This document shows positions 7,295 through 15,876 of a stretch of 64,000 nucleotides of DNA, piece after piece. Origin of the DNA: an uncultured Eubacterium sp. (GTDB taxonomy: Bacteria; Bacillota; Clostridia; Oscillospirales; Acutalibacteraceae). The stretch covers positions 124,001 to 188,000 of the forward strand of contig CAKTGF010000002.1 of the NCBI GenBank assembly GCA_934561395.1, written 5' to 3'. Made by a program: the position numbers and the translations under genes. The notes beneath the pieces are model-generated. The model was not told the DNA's origin and made no database searches. It worked only from the letters and a program-made list of their open reading frames with translations. How positions within the stretch are numbered: the stretch's first letter is position 1; the number at the start of each line of letters is the position of its first letter.

Positions 7295-9199
7295 ATGACA
7301 CGAAAGCAAAAAAAGATGCTTATAAGAATTATAGTATCTGCCGCCTTATTAATAGGCTTTACGGTATTATTTAACAAGCTGACAATAACGGCGCTGTGGT
7401 TGCCTTATGTAAGGTTTGCGGCATTTATGGTTCCCTATTTTGTAATTGGCTACGATATTATCAAAAAGGCATTTAAGGGCATTATGAACAAGCAGCCCTT
7501 TGATGAAAACTTTTTAATGGCTGTGGCAACAATCGGTGCTATCGGAGTTGCCATTTATGAAAACGGCAGCTACACCGAGGCAATTTCGGTTATGCTTTTT
7601 TACCAAATCGGCGAGCTGTTCCAAAGCTATGCTGTTGGCAAAAGCAGGCGCAATATCAGCGATTTAATGGATATAAGGCCCGATTATGCAAATGTTGAGC
7701 AGGGGGATGAAATTATAACCGTTTCCCCCGACGAGGTTGAAACCGGCTCAATAATTGTTGTCAGTGCAGGAGAAAAAATCCCTATCGACGGCCATATTGT
7801 TGACGGCGAAACAGCCCTTGACACATCGGCCTTAACAGGCGAAAGCAAGCCCTGCGAGGTTAAAGCAGGGGATGAGGTAATCAGTGGCTCTGTAAATTTG
7901 AGCGGTACAATTAAAATTAAAACCTCAAAGGATTTCGGCGAGTCAACGGTTTCAAAAATCCTTGACCTTGTCGAAAATTCAAGTTCTAAAAAATCAAAGT
8001 CCGAAAAGTTCATTTCAAAATTTGCAAGGGTTTACACTCCTGCGGTATGCTACAGTGCGCTTGCCTTGGCAATTATTCCCCCTGTTGTAAGCCTTATTGC
8101 AGGTGCGGACTCCCACTGGTCACAGTGGATTTACAGGGCGCTTACATTTCTTGTAATCAGCTGCCCGTGTGCGTTGGTAATCAGCGTGCCGTTAACCTTC
8201 TTTGCCGGTATCGGCGGTGCAAGCCGTGAGGGCGTGCTTATTAAGGGCGCAAACTATCTTGAAACACTTTCAAAAACAAAAGTTGTTGTGTTTGACAAAA
8301 CCGGCACAATGACAAAGGGCGCCTTTGAAGTAGCTGAAATCAGCAGTGACTCAATGCCGAAGGAGGAGCTTTTGGAGTTGGCTGCTTACGCAGAAAGCTT
8401 TTCATCACACCCAATCAGCAAAAGCCTTTTAAGCGCTTACAATAAAAAAATTGACAAAAGCAGAATTGACAATGTTAAGGAAATCAGCGGCCACGGCGTT
8501 ACAGCGCAGGTTGACGGCAAAACGGTTGCCGCAGGTAATGCAAAGCTGATGAAAATGCTTAACATTGATTATAAGCAGTGCGACAGTGTGGGCACTGTTG
8601 TGCACATTGCCGTTGATAACAATTATGCCGGCTATATTCTCATTGCCGACACCTTAAAGCCCACCTCAAAGCAGGCTGTTAAGCAGCTTAAGGCAAATGG
8701 CGTTTTAAAAACAGTTATGCTTACAGGCGATGCAAAGGCTGTTGCAGACAGCGTTGCCAAGGAGCTGAAAATTGACGAGGTTCACAGCGAAATGCTCCCT
8801 GCCGACAAGGTTAACCAAGTTGAAAGGCTGCTTAAGGAAAAGGGCGAAAAGGCTAAGCTTGCCTTTGTGGGCGACGGTATTAACGACGCTCCGGTGCTTT
8901 CAAGAGCGGATATAGGCATTGCCATGGGCGGATTAGGCTCGGATGCGGCAATCGAGGCGGCAGATGTGGTGCTTATGGATGATGACCCGTTAAAAATCTC
9001 AAAGGCAATTAAAATATCCAAAAAATGCATGCATATAGTATATGAAAACATTGTGTTTGCCCTTGGTGTAAAGGCAATTTGCCTTGTTTTGGGCGCACTT
9101 GGTATTGCAAATATGTGGGCTGCGATTTTTGCGGATGTAGGTGTAATGATTATTGCCGTATTAAACGCAATCAGAGCATTGAGAGTTAAGAATTTATAA
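7295..9199 (+). CDS. Zn2+/Cd2+/Pb2+-type P1B-ATPase
   Basis: 634 residues, starting at the ATG after AGGAG. It contains the actuator motif LTGESKPC, the transmembrane metal site SCPCALVISVP (Cys290, Cys292), the phosphorylation site FDKTGTMTKG (Asp334), the SSHPIS nucleotide-binding motif, MLTGDAK and VGDGINDAP. The C-terminal ADVGVMIIAVLNAIRAL segment carries the Asp typical of the ZntA/CadA branch, favouring divalent Zn, Cd or Pb over copper. No N-terminal HMA domain is present; the separate HMA gene upstream probably replaces it. It should export metal ions from the cytoplasm under control of the downstream ArsR-type repressor. Confidence 0.92.
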   Translation: MTRKQKKMLIRIIVSAALLIGFTVLFNKLTITALWLPYVRFAAFMVPYFVIGYDIIKKAFKGIMNKQPFDENFLMAVATIGAIGVAIYENGSYTEAISVMLFYQIGELFQSYAVGKSRRNISDLMDIRPDYANVEQGDEIITVSPDEVETGSIIVVSAGEKIPIDGHIVDGETALDTSALTGESKPCEVKAGDEVISGSVNLSGTIKIKTSKDFGESTVSKILDLVENSSSKKSKSEKFISKFARVYTPAVCYSALALAIIPPVVSLIAGADSHWSQWIYRALTFLVISCPCALVISVPLTFFAGIGGASREGVLIKGANYLETLSKTKVVVFDKTGTMTKGAFEVAEISSDSMPKEELLELAAYAESFSSHPISKSLLSAYNKKIDKSRIDNVKEISGHGVTAQVDGKTVAAGNAKLMKMLNIDYKQCDSVGTVVHIAVDNNYAGYILIADTLKPTSKQAVKQLKANGVLKTVMLTGDAKAVADSVAKELKIDEVHSEMLPADKVNQVERLLKEKGEKAKLAFVGDGINDAPVLSRADIGIAMGGLGSDAAIEAADVVLMDDDPLKISKAIKISKKCMHIVYENIVFALGVKAICLVLGALGIANMWAAIFADVGVMIIAVLNAIRALRVKNL

Positions 9200-9297
9200 A
9201 AATTTGCGTAAAAAACCACGCCATGCGCCTTGTGGGGCTACGGCAAGGCGCTATGACTTTATTATAACAGTTTGTAGCCGGAAGGGCTGGAAAATAT

Positions 9298-9660
9298 ATG
9301 TTGGAAAACAGCGTTGAACACTGCGATGAGGTCTGCGTTCACAGCGACCTGCTTAAAATTGTAAACGAACAAATGCCCGAGGAAACACGGCTTTACGATT
9401 TGGCGGAGCTGTTCAAAATCTTTGGGGATTCAACAAGAATTAAGATTTTGTTTGTTTTGTTTGAATGTGAGGTTTGCGTTTGCGATTTGGCAGAGGCGCT
9501 TAATATTTCACAATCGGCAATTTCGCACCAACTTAAAATTTTAAAGCAATCAAAGCTGGTTAAAAGTCGCAGGGACGGTAAATCGGTGTTTTATTCCTTG
9601 GCTGACGGCCATGTAAGAACCATTATCGCACAGGGTCTTGACCATATTTTAGAGGATTAA
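9298..9660 (+). CDS. ArsR/SmtB family metal-responsive repressor (CzrA-like)
   Basis: 120 residues. A winged helix-turn-helix is visible: ELFKIFGDSTRIKILFVL, the CVCDLAEALNISQSAISHQL recognition helix and RRDGKSVFYSLAD wing. The final helix carries D-x-H-(10)-H-x-x-E, the spacing of the alpha-5 Zn/Co site of CzrA (Asp, His, His, His) with Glu in the last position. The CVC in the DNA-binding helix could offer an extra thiolate site as in CadC-type sensors. The gene closes the HMA-ATPase operon; two palindromes upstream are likely its operators. Confidence 0.88.
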   Translation: MLENSVEHCDEVCVHSDLLKIVNEQMPEETRLYDLAELFKIFGDSTRIKILFVLFECEVCVCDLAEALNISQSAISHQLKILKQSKLVKSRRDGKSVFYSLADGHVRTIIAQGLDHILED

Positions 9661-9684
9661 ACAGAGAATATAAATGATTTTAAT

Positions 9685-9787
9685 GAGGAACGGTTGGGGC
9701 GCACTGCACAAGGAAGTAATTGGTTTAAGCTTTTTGAGCATTTATTCCTTATGTAGTGCGCCCCTTTACTGTTCCTCTTTTTTTATG
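9685..9787 (+). terminator. Long hairpin terminator of the metal-efflux operon
   Basis: A stem of about 25 bp with interruptions: GAGGAAC/GTTCCTC, GGGGCGCACT/AGTGCGCCCC and AAGGAA/TTCCTT, with a smaller inner hairpin, then TTTTTTTATG. Confidence 0.8.
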
Positions 9788-9835
9788 TTTTTTTGCACAT
9801 TATATACATTTTTTGCATAAATATTTGAATTTCTA

Positions 9836-9865
9836 TTGCAATTTGGTACTGTTTCAAGTTATACT
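9836..9865 (+). promoter_or_regulatory. Promoter of the NSS transporter gene
   Basis: TTGCAA (9836-9841), 18-nt spacer, TATACT (9860-9865). Confidence 0.5.
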
Positions 9866-9911
9866 ATACTTATTATTCGTTTTGGCAAATAATTTTACCG
9901 GAGAGGGTTTT

Positions 9912-11312
9912 ATGGAGAAAAAGAGAAATTCATTCGGCGGCTCGCTGGGCTTCGTGCTGGCAGCTGCAGGCAGTGCCGTTGGTTTGGGCAACATTTGGCG
10001 CTTCCCTTATTTGGCGGCAAAGGACGGCGGAGGATTGTTCCTCCTTATTTATATTATTCTGGCATTAACATTCGGATATTCGCTTTTAACAACAGAAATT
10101 TCTATAGGCAGGCTCACAAAGCAGGGTCCGTTGACAGCATATTCAAAGGTTAAAAAGGGCTGGGGATTTCTTGGCTTTTTAGGCTGCCTTGTTCCCGCAA
10201 TAATTATGCCCTATTACTGTGCAATCGGCGGCTGGGTTGTTAAATATCTTACCGTTTACCTAACGGGGCAGGGTGCGGCAGCTGCGCAGGATGATTATTT
10301 TACATCCTTTATCAGTTCGCAAACGGAGCCTATTATTACATTGTTGGTATTTTTCTTTGCAGTAAGCTTTATTATTTTCCTTGGGGTTAATAAAGGCATT
10401 GAAAAAATGTCAAAGGTGCTTATGCCCGTTTTGCTGGTTTTGGTTATTGGTATTGCGATATTCTCACTTACCATCAGCTATACTGATGCAGAGGGCACAA
10501 GAACAGGTCTTGACGGCTTTAAAATCCTTGTGGTGCCCAATTTTAAGGGTATAACATTTGGCAAGTTCTGCAATGTGGTTATTGACGCCATGACCCAATT
10601 GTTCTTCAGCCTAAGTGTTGCAATGGGTATTATGGTCGCTTACGGCTCCTATGTTTCTGACGAAACAGACCTTAAAAAGTCTATCAATCAAATTGAAATT
10701 TTCGATACCGCCGTTGCTTTCCTTGCAGGCGTGATGATTATTCCCGCTGTGTTTACCTTCAGCGGTACTGCGGGTATGGAGGCATCGGGACCCAGCCTTA
10801 TGTTTGTGGCGCTGCCAAAAGTATTTGCCGCAATGGGCAAGGTGGGAAACTTTATTGGCTTGCTGTTCTTTGCAATGGTACTTTTTGCCGCAATTACAAG
10901 CGCTATATCTATTATGGAGGCAGTAGTTTCCAGCTTTATGGATGCATTCCACATGTCACGCACAAAGGCAACAATTATTGAGGGTGTAATCGCCCTTGCT
11001 ATCGGCATTGTTGTTTGCTTGGGCTACAACAAGCTTTACTTTGAAATTAAGCTGCCAAATGGCTCAATAGCTCAAATTCTTGATGTTCTTGATTATATCA
11101 GCAACAATATTCTTATGCCGTTGGTTGCAATATTTACCTGCATTCTTATCGGCTGGGTGGTTAAGCCTAAAACCATTATTGACGAGGTTGAAAAAAGCGG
11201 AGGCAAAATGGGCAGAAAAAATCTGTATGTTGTGATGATTAAATTCATTGCACCGCTGATGCTTTTGATTTTGTTTGTTAAATCGCTGGGCCTTATTAAC
11301 TTTGGCGAATAG
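9912..11312 (+). CDS. Sodium-dependent transporter, neurotransmitter:sodium symporter (SNF) family
   Basis: 466 residues. The ATG at 9912 is chosen because GGAGAGGG precedes it and because the protein then begins with the family's normal start; an in-frame extension to 9756 would run through the terminator above. The signature AAAGSAVGLGNIWRFPYLAAKDGGG-type segment of TM1, with the unwound Na+/substrate site, is intact (split here: AAAGSAVGLGNIWRFPY then LAAKDGGG). Eleven to twelve hydrophobic segments follow. Bacterial members (LeuT, MhsT, TnaT) import amino acids with Na+. Substrate cannot be predicted. It is a single-gene unit between two terminators. Confidence 0.92.
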   Translation: MEKKRNSFGGSLGFVLAAAGSAVGLGNIWRFPYLAAKDGGGLFLLIYIILALTFGYSLLTTEISIGRLTKQGPLTAYSKVKKGWGFLGFLGCLVPAIIMPYYCAIGGWVVKYLTVYLTGQGAAAAQDDYFTSFISSQTEPIITLLVFFFAVSFIIFLGVNKGIEKMSKVLMPVLLVLVIGIAIFSLTISYTDAEGTRTGLDGFKILVVPNFKGITFGKFCNVVIDAMTQLFFSLSVAMGIMVAYGSYVSDETDLKKSINQIEIFDTAVAFLAGVMIIPAVFTFSGTAGMEASGPSLMFVALPKVFAAMGKVGNFIGLLFFAMVLFAAITSAISIMEAVVSSFMDAFHMSRTKATIIEGVIALAIGIVVCLGYNKLYFEIKLPNGSIAQILDVLDYISNNILMPLVAIFTCILIGWVVKPKTIIDEVEKSGGKMGRKNLYVVMIKFIAPLMLLILFVKSLGLINFGE

Positions 11313-11333
11313 CTTTAATAAAGAAAATATATA

Positions 11334-11364
11334 AAGAGGTGCAGCTTTTGCTGCACCTCTTTGC
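11334..11364 (+). terminator. Terminator of the NSS transporter gene
   Basis: AAGAGGTGCAGC TTTT GCTGCACCTCTTT is a near perfect hairpin; both strands have short T runs. Confidence 0.8.
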
Positions 11365-11377
11365 TTAGACCAATGAA

Positions 11378-11408
11378 ATAAGCCGTCAGCAAATTGCTAA
11401 CGGCTTAT
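11378..11408 (-). terminator. Terminator of azlCD
   Basis: Inverted repeat AATAAGCCGT/ACGGCTTATT just beyond the azlD stop, with a T-rich stretch on the minus strand. Confidence 0.7.
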
Positions 11409-11419
11409 TGTTATATTAT

Positions 11420-11755
11420 CTATACAAATACAAAATGAATCAGCAGCATATAACCGATTGTTCCCACGGCTATGGACAGCAGCGTGTTTCGCTTCCACAA
11501 ATGCATTAACGCCGTTGCGGCAACTGCAATTACCTGGGGAATAATAGTATTCATATTGCCGCTTGTAAAGCCTCTCAGGCAATACACAATCAGGGCACCG
11601 ATTATGGCAAGGGGTAAAATATCCCCAAGGTATTTAACAAACTTGGGCACCTCCTTACCTCTGCCGAATACAACAAATGGAAAAAGCCTTGTGGCAAAGG
11701 TTGCCGCAGCCGCTACCAAAACAACCACAATGGTGCTTGAGAAAGAAAGGGGCAT
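11420..11755 (-). CDS. azlD: AzlD-family branched-chain amino acid exporter subunit
   Basis: 111 residues, four hydrophobic segments, the standard AzlD size. The conserved AAATFATRLFPFVVFG opening and the LGDILPLAIIGALIVYCL segment are typical. AzlD is the small partner of AzlC; together they export branched-chain amino acids or analogues such as azaleucine. Its start lies one base after the azlC stop, indicating translational coupling. Confidence 0.88.
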   Translation of the reverse strand: MPLSFSSTIVVVLVAAAATFATRLFPFVVFGRGKEVPKFVKYLGDILPLAIIGALIVYCLRGFTSGNMNTIIPQVIAVAATALMHLWKRNTLLSIAVGTIGYMLLIHFVFV

Positions 11756-11756
11756 G

Positions 11757-12467
11757 TTATTCTACCTCCTTTGTTTCAAAATAGGGCTTTGCCGCCGACA
11801 AAACGGCAACAATTAAAAGCAACGCAGGCAATATGAATTTGTCTGCGCCAAAGATAAGCAGGCATATAACGGCACATAAAATGCCGATAACGCCCACAAC
11901 CCTTGCTCTGCCCTTTTTGCCCAGCAGCAAATCAATGAAAATTACAACAAACAATGCGGTCATTGAAAAGTCTATTCCGGTAAAATCAATGGGGATTATC
12001 TGCCCTGCAAGAGCGCCGATAACGGAGCCTGCAATCCAATAGCCATGGTCAAGCAGGCCTATAAAAAAGCGTGCCTTGGTTTCGTCCACCCCGTCGGGAA
12101 CGGAGTTAATGGTAAGGTTGACGGAATAGGTTTCATCAGTAAACGAAAAAATCAAAAACGGATACCGCCAGCCGCCCTTTTTAAACTTATCAATAAACGA
12201 TAAGCCGTAAAACATGTGCCTTGAATTGATAAACAGGGTCATCAGTGCAACCTGGGGAATCCCTGCCTGAGCCGTTAGCAGCTCAACCAGCAAAAACTGA
12301 CCCGAGCCTGCATAAACAATCAGCGAAATAAATATTGCCCAAGCCCAATTATAGCCTGCGTCATAAAGCATTATTCCAAAGGCGGAGCCCAGGAACAGAT
12401 AGCCGAAAAGCACGGGCATTGATTTTTTCAGGGCGTAAAAAAAGGTTTTGTTATTTTGCGTATTCAT
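11757..12467 (-). CDS. azlC: AzlC-family branched-chain amino acid exporter subunit
   Basis: 236 residues with about six hydrophobic segments. Family hallmarks are the opening SMPVLFGYLFLGSAFGI, the AGSGQFLLVELLTA block and the NSRHMFYGLSF motif. It forms the large permease subunit with AzlD. A GAGAGGG ribosome site precedes the ATG. tRNA-Ser lies just upstream on the same strand. Confidence 0.9.
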   Translation of the reverse strand: MNTQNNKTFFYALKKSMPVLFGYLFLGSAFGIMLYDAGYNWAWAIFISLIVYAGSGQFLLVELLTAQAGIPQVALMTLFINSRHMFYGLSFIDKFKKGGWRYPFLIFSFTDETYSVNLTINSVPDGVDETKARFFIGLLDHGYWIAGSVIGALAGQIIPIDFTGIDFSMTALFVVIFIDLLLGKKGRARVVGVIGILCAVICLLIFGADKFILPALLLIVAVLSAAKPYFETKEVE

Positions 12468-12527
12468 TATTCCCTCTCAATATAAATACAACAAACTAAA
12501 TGCAGGCAGATAATTGCCTGCATTTTG

Positions 12528-12618
12528 TGGCGCAGATGGAGGGATTTGAACCCCCGCGACGGCGAACCGCCCTATCGGATTTCGAATCCGAACCCTTCAG
12601 CCTCTTGGGTACATCTGC
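12528..12618 (-). tRNA. tRNA-Ser (CGA)
   Basis: 91 nt including an encoded CCA. The acceptor arms GCAGATG/CATCTGC, a long variable arm typical of class II tRNA-Ser, the T-loop GGTTCAAATCC, discriminator G, and an anticodon loop TTCGAAA giving anticodon CGA (reads UCG). Confidence 0.93.
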
Positions 12619-12706
12619 AAATATCTTACTAATTTTAACATTATAACTTGTATTTGTCAATTTAAATGTGTTATTATAATGCTATATTTTTATAGGAGCA
12701 TAGGAA

Positions 12707-13318
12707 ATGGTAGCAATTATTGATTACGGCGCAGGAAATCTTCAAAGCGTGAAAAAAGCGCTTGATTATCTTGGCTATGAAAGTGAAATAACCGCCGAGC
12801 GTGAAAAAATTCTTTCCGCCTCCCATGTTATTTTGCCCGGTGTTGGCTCGTTTGGGGACGCTATGCAGTCCATAAGAGAGCGCAGCCTTGAGCAAACCAT
12901 TAAGGAGGCCGCTTCGGGGGACAAGCCCTTTTTGGGCATTTGCCTGGGTCTGCAGCTTTTGTTTGCCGAAAGCGAGGAAAGCCCCGATGTAAAGGGTCTT
13001 GGGATTTTTAACGGCAAAATAGTTAAAATCCCCGGGGATATGGGATTAAAGGTACCCCATATCGGCTGGAATTCCGTTTCAATCAAGCAAAATGACGGAA
13101 TTTTTAAGGATATTAAGGAGGACAGTTATTTTTATTTTGTTCACTCCTACTATTTAAAGGACACCGATGAGGATTGCGTTGCGGCAACGGTTCAGTACGG
13201 CGTTGGTATTGAATGTGCGGTGCAAAAGGGGCTTGTTTGCGCAACCCAATTCCATCCTGAAAAAAGCGGCGAGGTGGGCTTGCAGCTGCTTCGCAATTTT
13301 ATGGCAATGGAGGGTTAG
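12707..13318 (+). CDS. hisH: Imidazole glycerol phosphate synthase glutaminase subunit
   Basis: 203 residues. A class I glutamine amidotransferase with the triad visible: Cys in GICLGLQLLF, and His and Glu in FHPEKSGEVG. The IDYGAGNLQSV start and LPGVGSFGDAM oxyanion-region motif are diagnostic of HisH. It releases ammonia from glutamine and channels it to HisF, making imidazole glycerol phosphate and AICAR in histidine synthesis. The gene is followed 3 nt later by hisF; other his genes are absent from the window. Confidence 0.95.
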   Translation: MVAIIDYGAGNLQSVKKALDYLGYESEITAEREKILSASHVILPGVGSFGDAMQSIRERSLEQTIKEAASGDKPFLGICLGLQLLFAESEESPDVKGLGIFNGKIVKIPGDMGLKVPHIGWNSVSIKQNDGIFKDIKEDSYFYFVHSYYLKDTDEDCVAATVQYGVGIECAVQKGLVCATQFHPEKSGEVGLQLLRNFMAMEG

Positions 13319-13321
13319 CTT

Positions 13322-14080
13322 ATGTATGCAAAAAGAATTATTCCTTGCCTTGATGTAAAAAACGGCAGGGTGGTAAAGGGCGTTTCCTTTGTTAACCTGC
13401 GTGACGCAGGGGACCCTGTTGAGTGCGCTGCCGCTTATGACAGGCAGGGTGCCGACGAGCTTGTTTTGCTGGATATTACAGCCACCCACGAGGGCAGGGC
13501 AACCATGGTTGATATTGTAAGCAGGGTTGCAAACACCGTGTTTATTCCGTTTACTGTTGGTGGCGGCATTAAAACCGTTGATGATTTTAAGGAGCTGCTC
13601 CGTGCAGGGGCGGATAAAATCAGCGTTAATTCCGCCGCAGTGCGTAACCCTGATTTAATCAATCAGGCGGCGTATAAATTTGGCTCCCAATGCGTTGTTG
13701 TTGCAATTGATGCAAAGCGCAGAGCCGAGGGCGGCTGGGAGGTTTACCTTAACGGCGGAAGAATCCCCACGGGAATTGACGCTGTAAAATGGGCAATTGA
13801 GGCTGAAAGCCGTGGCGCAGGGGAAATACTGCTTACATCTATGGATTGTGACGGCCAAAAAAACGGCTATGATATTGAGCTTACTGCCGCAGTCAGCGAA
13901 AGTGTGGGCATTCCCGTTATCGCCTCAGGCGGTGCAGGTAAGGCAGAACACTTTTTAGACGCCTTTACCAAGGGCAAGGCAGACGCCGTGCTGGCGGCAA
14001 GTCTGTTCCATTTTAACGAGCTGCCTGTTCCTGAATTAAAGGAATATCTTAACGAGCAGGGAATACCTGTAAGGCTGTAA
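13322..14080 (+). CDS. hisF: Imidazole glycerol phosphate synthase cyclase subunit
   Basis: 252 residues, full-length TIM barrel. The catalytic Asp near residue 11 (IIPCLDVKNGRVVKG) and the second catalytic Asp (LLTSMDCDGQKNGYD) are present, as are the phosphate-binding VGGGIKT and ASGGAGKAEHF loops. It cyclises PRFAR with ammonia delivered by HisH. Spacing of 3 nt to hisH fits the obligatory complex. The pair stands alone between a tRNA and a terminator. Confidence 0.95.
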   Translation: MYAKRIIPCLDVKNGRVVKGVSFVNLRDAGDPVECAAAYDRQGADELVLLDITATHEGRATMVDIVSRVANTVFIPFTVGGGIKTVDDFKELLRAGADKISVNSAAVRNPDLINQAAYKFGSQCVVVAIDAKRRAEGGWEVYLNGGRIPTGIDAVKWAIEAESRGAGEILLTSMDCDGQKNGYDIELTAAVSESVGIPVIASGGAGKAEHFLDAFTKGKADAVLAASLFHFNELPVPELKEYLNEQGIPVRL

Positions 14081-14120
14081 TTTTTCGGCATTACAGCGCA
14101 AATTTAATAAATAAAAAATA

Positions 14121-14156
14121 CGGTGTTCTCATCAGCTGTGAGAGCACCGTGTTTTT
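14121..14156. terminator. Bidirectional terminator between hisF and the GH27 gene
   Basis: CGGTGTTCTCA/TGAGAGCACCG hairpin with T runs on both sides; it can serve both converging transcripts. Confidence 0.8.
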
Positions 14157-14157
14157 G

Positions 14158-15876
14158 TTATTGTGAAATTCTGTAAACCTCAACGCCGTGGGGCTGAACG
14201 GTTACATTGATTGCCGTGTTGTGCGAGCGTTCGTCGCTCCACAAATTATGGATTTGGTAACCGGTTGAGGAGCGGTTAAAGGCAAGGTATTCCTCCTCCT
14301 TTAAGCTGTCAAGCTCAAAGGAAACAGGCTTAGGCGACCTTGATTTGTTGAAAAAGCAAATTGCCGTATCGCCGTTATTAAGGGGTCTGGCGATAATGTC
14401 AACCAAGCCCTGCCTTTCAATAATTTTTGCAGGCTTAACCAATGAGTCCTGGTCAATTAAAATCAGGCTTTTGTTGGTAACAATGTCTAAAATCTGGCGG
14501 TTTGCGGTTGTGTCGGCACTGAGCTTTCTTATATCGTTGCCCAAAACAAGGGGGGCAGCCATCATACACCAAAGTGTAAAGTGAGACTTGTTTTCATCAA
14601 AGGTCAGCTTGCCGTTGCCTACCTCCAGCATATCGGGGTCGTTAACATGGCCGGGCTTTGCGTATTTATAAAGCTTAATGTTGTGGGTATAAATGCCCAA
14701 AATGCTTTCCCAGCGGGGCATAATATCCATGGTGGTGCGCCACATATTGCCTGCCTTTGCGCCCCACTGATAGGGCCTTGAAACGCCCCATTCGCAAATT
14801 GAAAATGTAATGGGCTTAACAGCAGTACCCCTGTGCGCAGCCCAGGATATTGAGGCCTGGCGCAGGGCGTCGGCCATTCTTCTGTATTGAATAAATGCGG
14901 AATCGGCCTTTGTAACAACCGGGTTGCAAAGCTTAACGGTGTTTTCGCCTGCCTTAAGGTTAACCATTGCCTGAACCCTGCCGTCGGGAGTGAATGACCT
15001 GCCGTTGGGGAAGAAAATTTCGTGCAGCTTTCCGTTAATAATTACCTGCAAATACTGCTTTGGCATAATTCCACACTTGTGGAAATGAACGGTCATGGCG
15101 TATTCGCCGCTGTTTTGAACATCCAGTGTAAATTCGGCTGTGCCGGCGTTGTGGTTTAAATAGGCAATTGCCTTTTTCGACGGCAGTTTGTCAACCTTAA
15201 CCACCGCTGCTCTTCCGCTGAGGGATGCCATATCAGGGGTTAATTTGTATTCGCACCTGTTGCCCCTTTGGTTAAAATCAATGCACTCAATCATCGGGGT
15301 TGAGCCGCTGATTTTTTCATTGTGGCAAAAATCATACTTAAAATATTCAATGCCCCAAGAGGCAAAGGTTTTTGCGTCAAGTACCTCGTGACCCAGTGAT
15401 GCAGGCAAATCCTCGCAGGTTAAGGTGCCGTTGGAGGAGTAAATACCTGTTTTTAAGCCAAGGGCGTTAATTTTTCTGCATAAGGCCTCAATGCCCGAGG
15501 GAAAACTCTCCAAATCGCCTTGGAGTATACCGTTACTGTCCCTCATAGAGCTGTGCCAGCAGTCGTCAAGGTTTATGTAGGTGTAGCCTGCATTTGCTAG
15601 GCCTGTTGATTTTAAAGCGAGGGCGGTTTCGTATATGGTTTCCTCATCAATATGATTTCTTAAGGTGTTCCAGCTTGACCAACCCATAATGGGTGTTTTT
15701 GAGCCGCCGTTTTCATAATCGTCATATTGTGAAATATCAATGGTCAGTTTTGACCTGTTTAACTGTTTGATTGCACAAAGAGGGCATTTGCCGTTCTTTT
15801 TTAATGTTAATCCCCAAGCAACAAGGGCAACTAATGCAATAATTATAAGTACCAATAAAATTTTAAGTATAATCAT
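14158..15876 (-). CDS. Membrane-anchored GH27 alpha-galactosidase with inserted beta-domain
   Basis: 572 residues. An N-terminal hydrophobic helix (residues 2-24) with no cleavage site suggests membrane anchoring. The barrel opens with TPIMGWSSWN and INLDDCWH, GH27/alpha-galactosidase signatures. The expected nucleophile is Asp182 in EYFKYDFCHN and the acid/base Asp384 in MWRTTMDIMPRW. Between them lies an insertion of about 125 residues (205-332) with a carbohydrate-binding-like pattern (FTLDVQNSGEYAMTVHFHK, LQVIINGK, VNLKAGENTVKL). HVNDPDMLEVG and PLVLGNDIRKL continue the barrel, and a C-terminal beta-domain closes it. Likely removes alpha-galactosyl (or related) groups from glycans. Its ATG overlaps the upstream stop by 4 nt. 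The true sugar substrate is uncertain. Confidence 0.85.
   Translation of the reverse strand: MIILKILLVLIIIALVALVAWGLTLKKNGKCPLCAIKQLNRSKLTIDISQYDDYENGGSKTPIMGWSSWNTLRNHIDEETIYETALALKSTGLANAGYTYINLDDCWHSSMRDSNGILQGDLESFPSGIEALCRKINALGLKTGIYSSNGTLTCEDLPASLGHEVLDAKTFASWGIEYFKYDFCHNEKISGSTPMIECIDFNQRGNRCEYKLTPDMASLSGRAAVVKVDKLPSKKAIAYLNHNAGTAEFTLDVQNSGEYAMTVHFHKCGIMPKQYLQVIINGKLHEIFFPNGRSFTPDGRVQAMVNLKAGENTVKLCNPVVTKADSAFIQYRRMADALRQASISWAAHRGTAVKPITFSICEWGVSRPYQWGAKAGNMWRTTMDIMPRWESILGIYTHNIKLYKYAKPGHVNDPDMLEVGNGKLTFDENKSHFTLWCMMAAPLVLGNDIRKLSADTTANRQILDIVTNKSLILIDQDSLVKPAKIIERQGLVDIIARPLNNGDTAICFFNKSRSPKPVSFELDSLKEEEYLAFNRSSTGYQIHNLWSDERSHNTAINVTVQPHGVEVYRISQ

Noticed and set aside
9685..9787. 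Long hairpin as a possible non-coding RNA
   Set aside because: It ends in a T run directly after the ArsR gene, so a terminator explains it.
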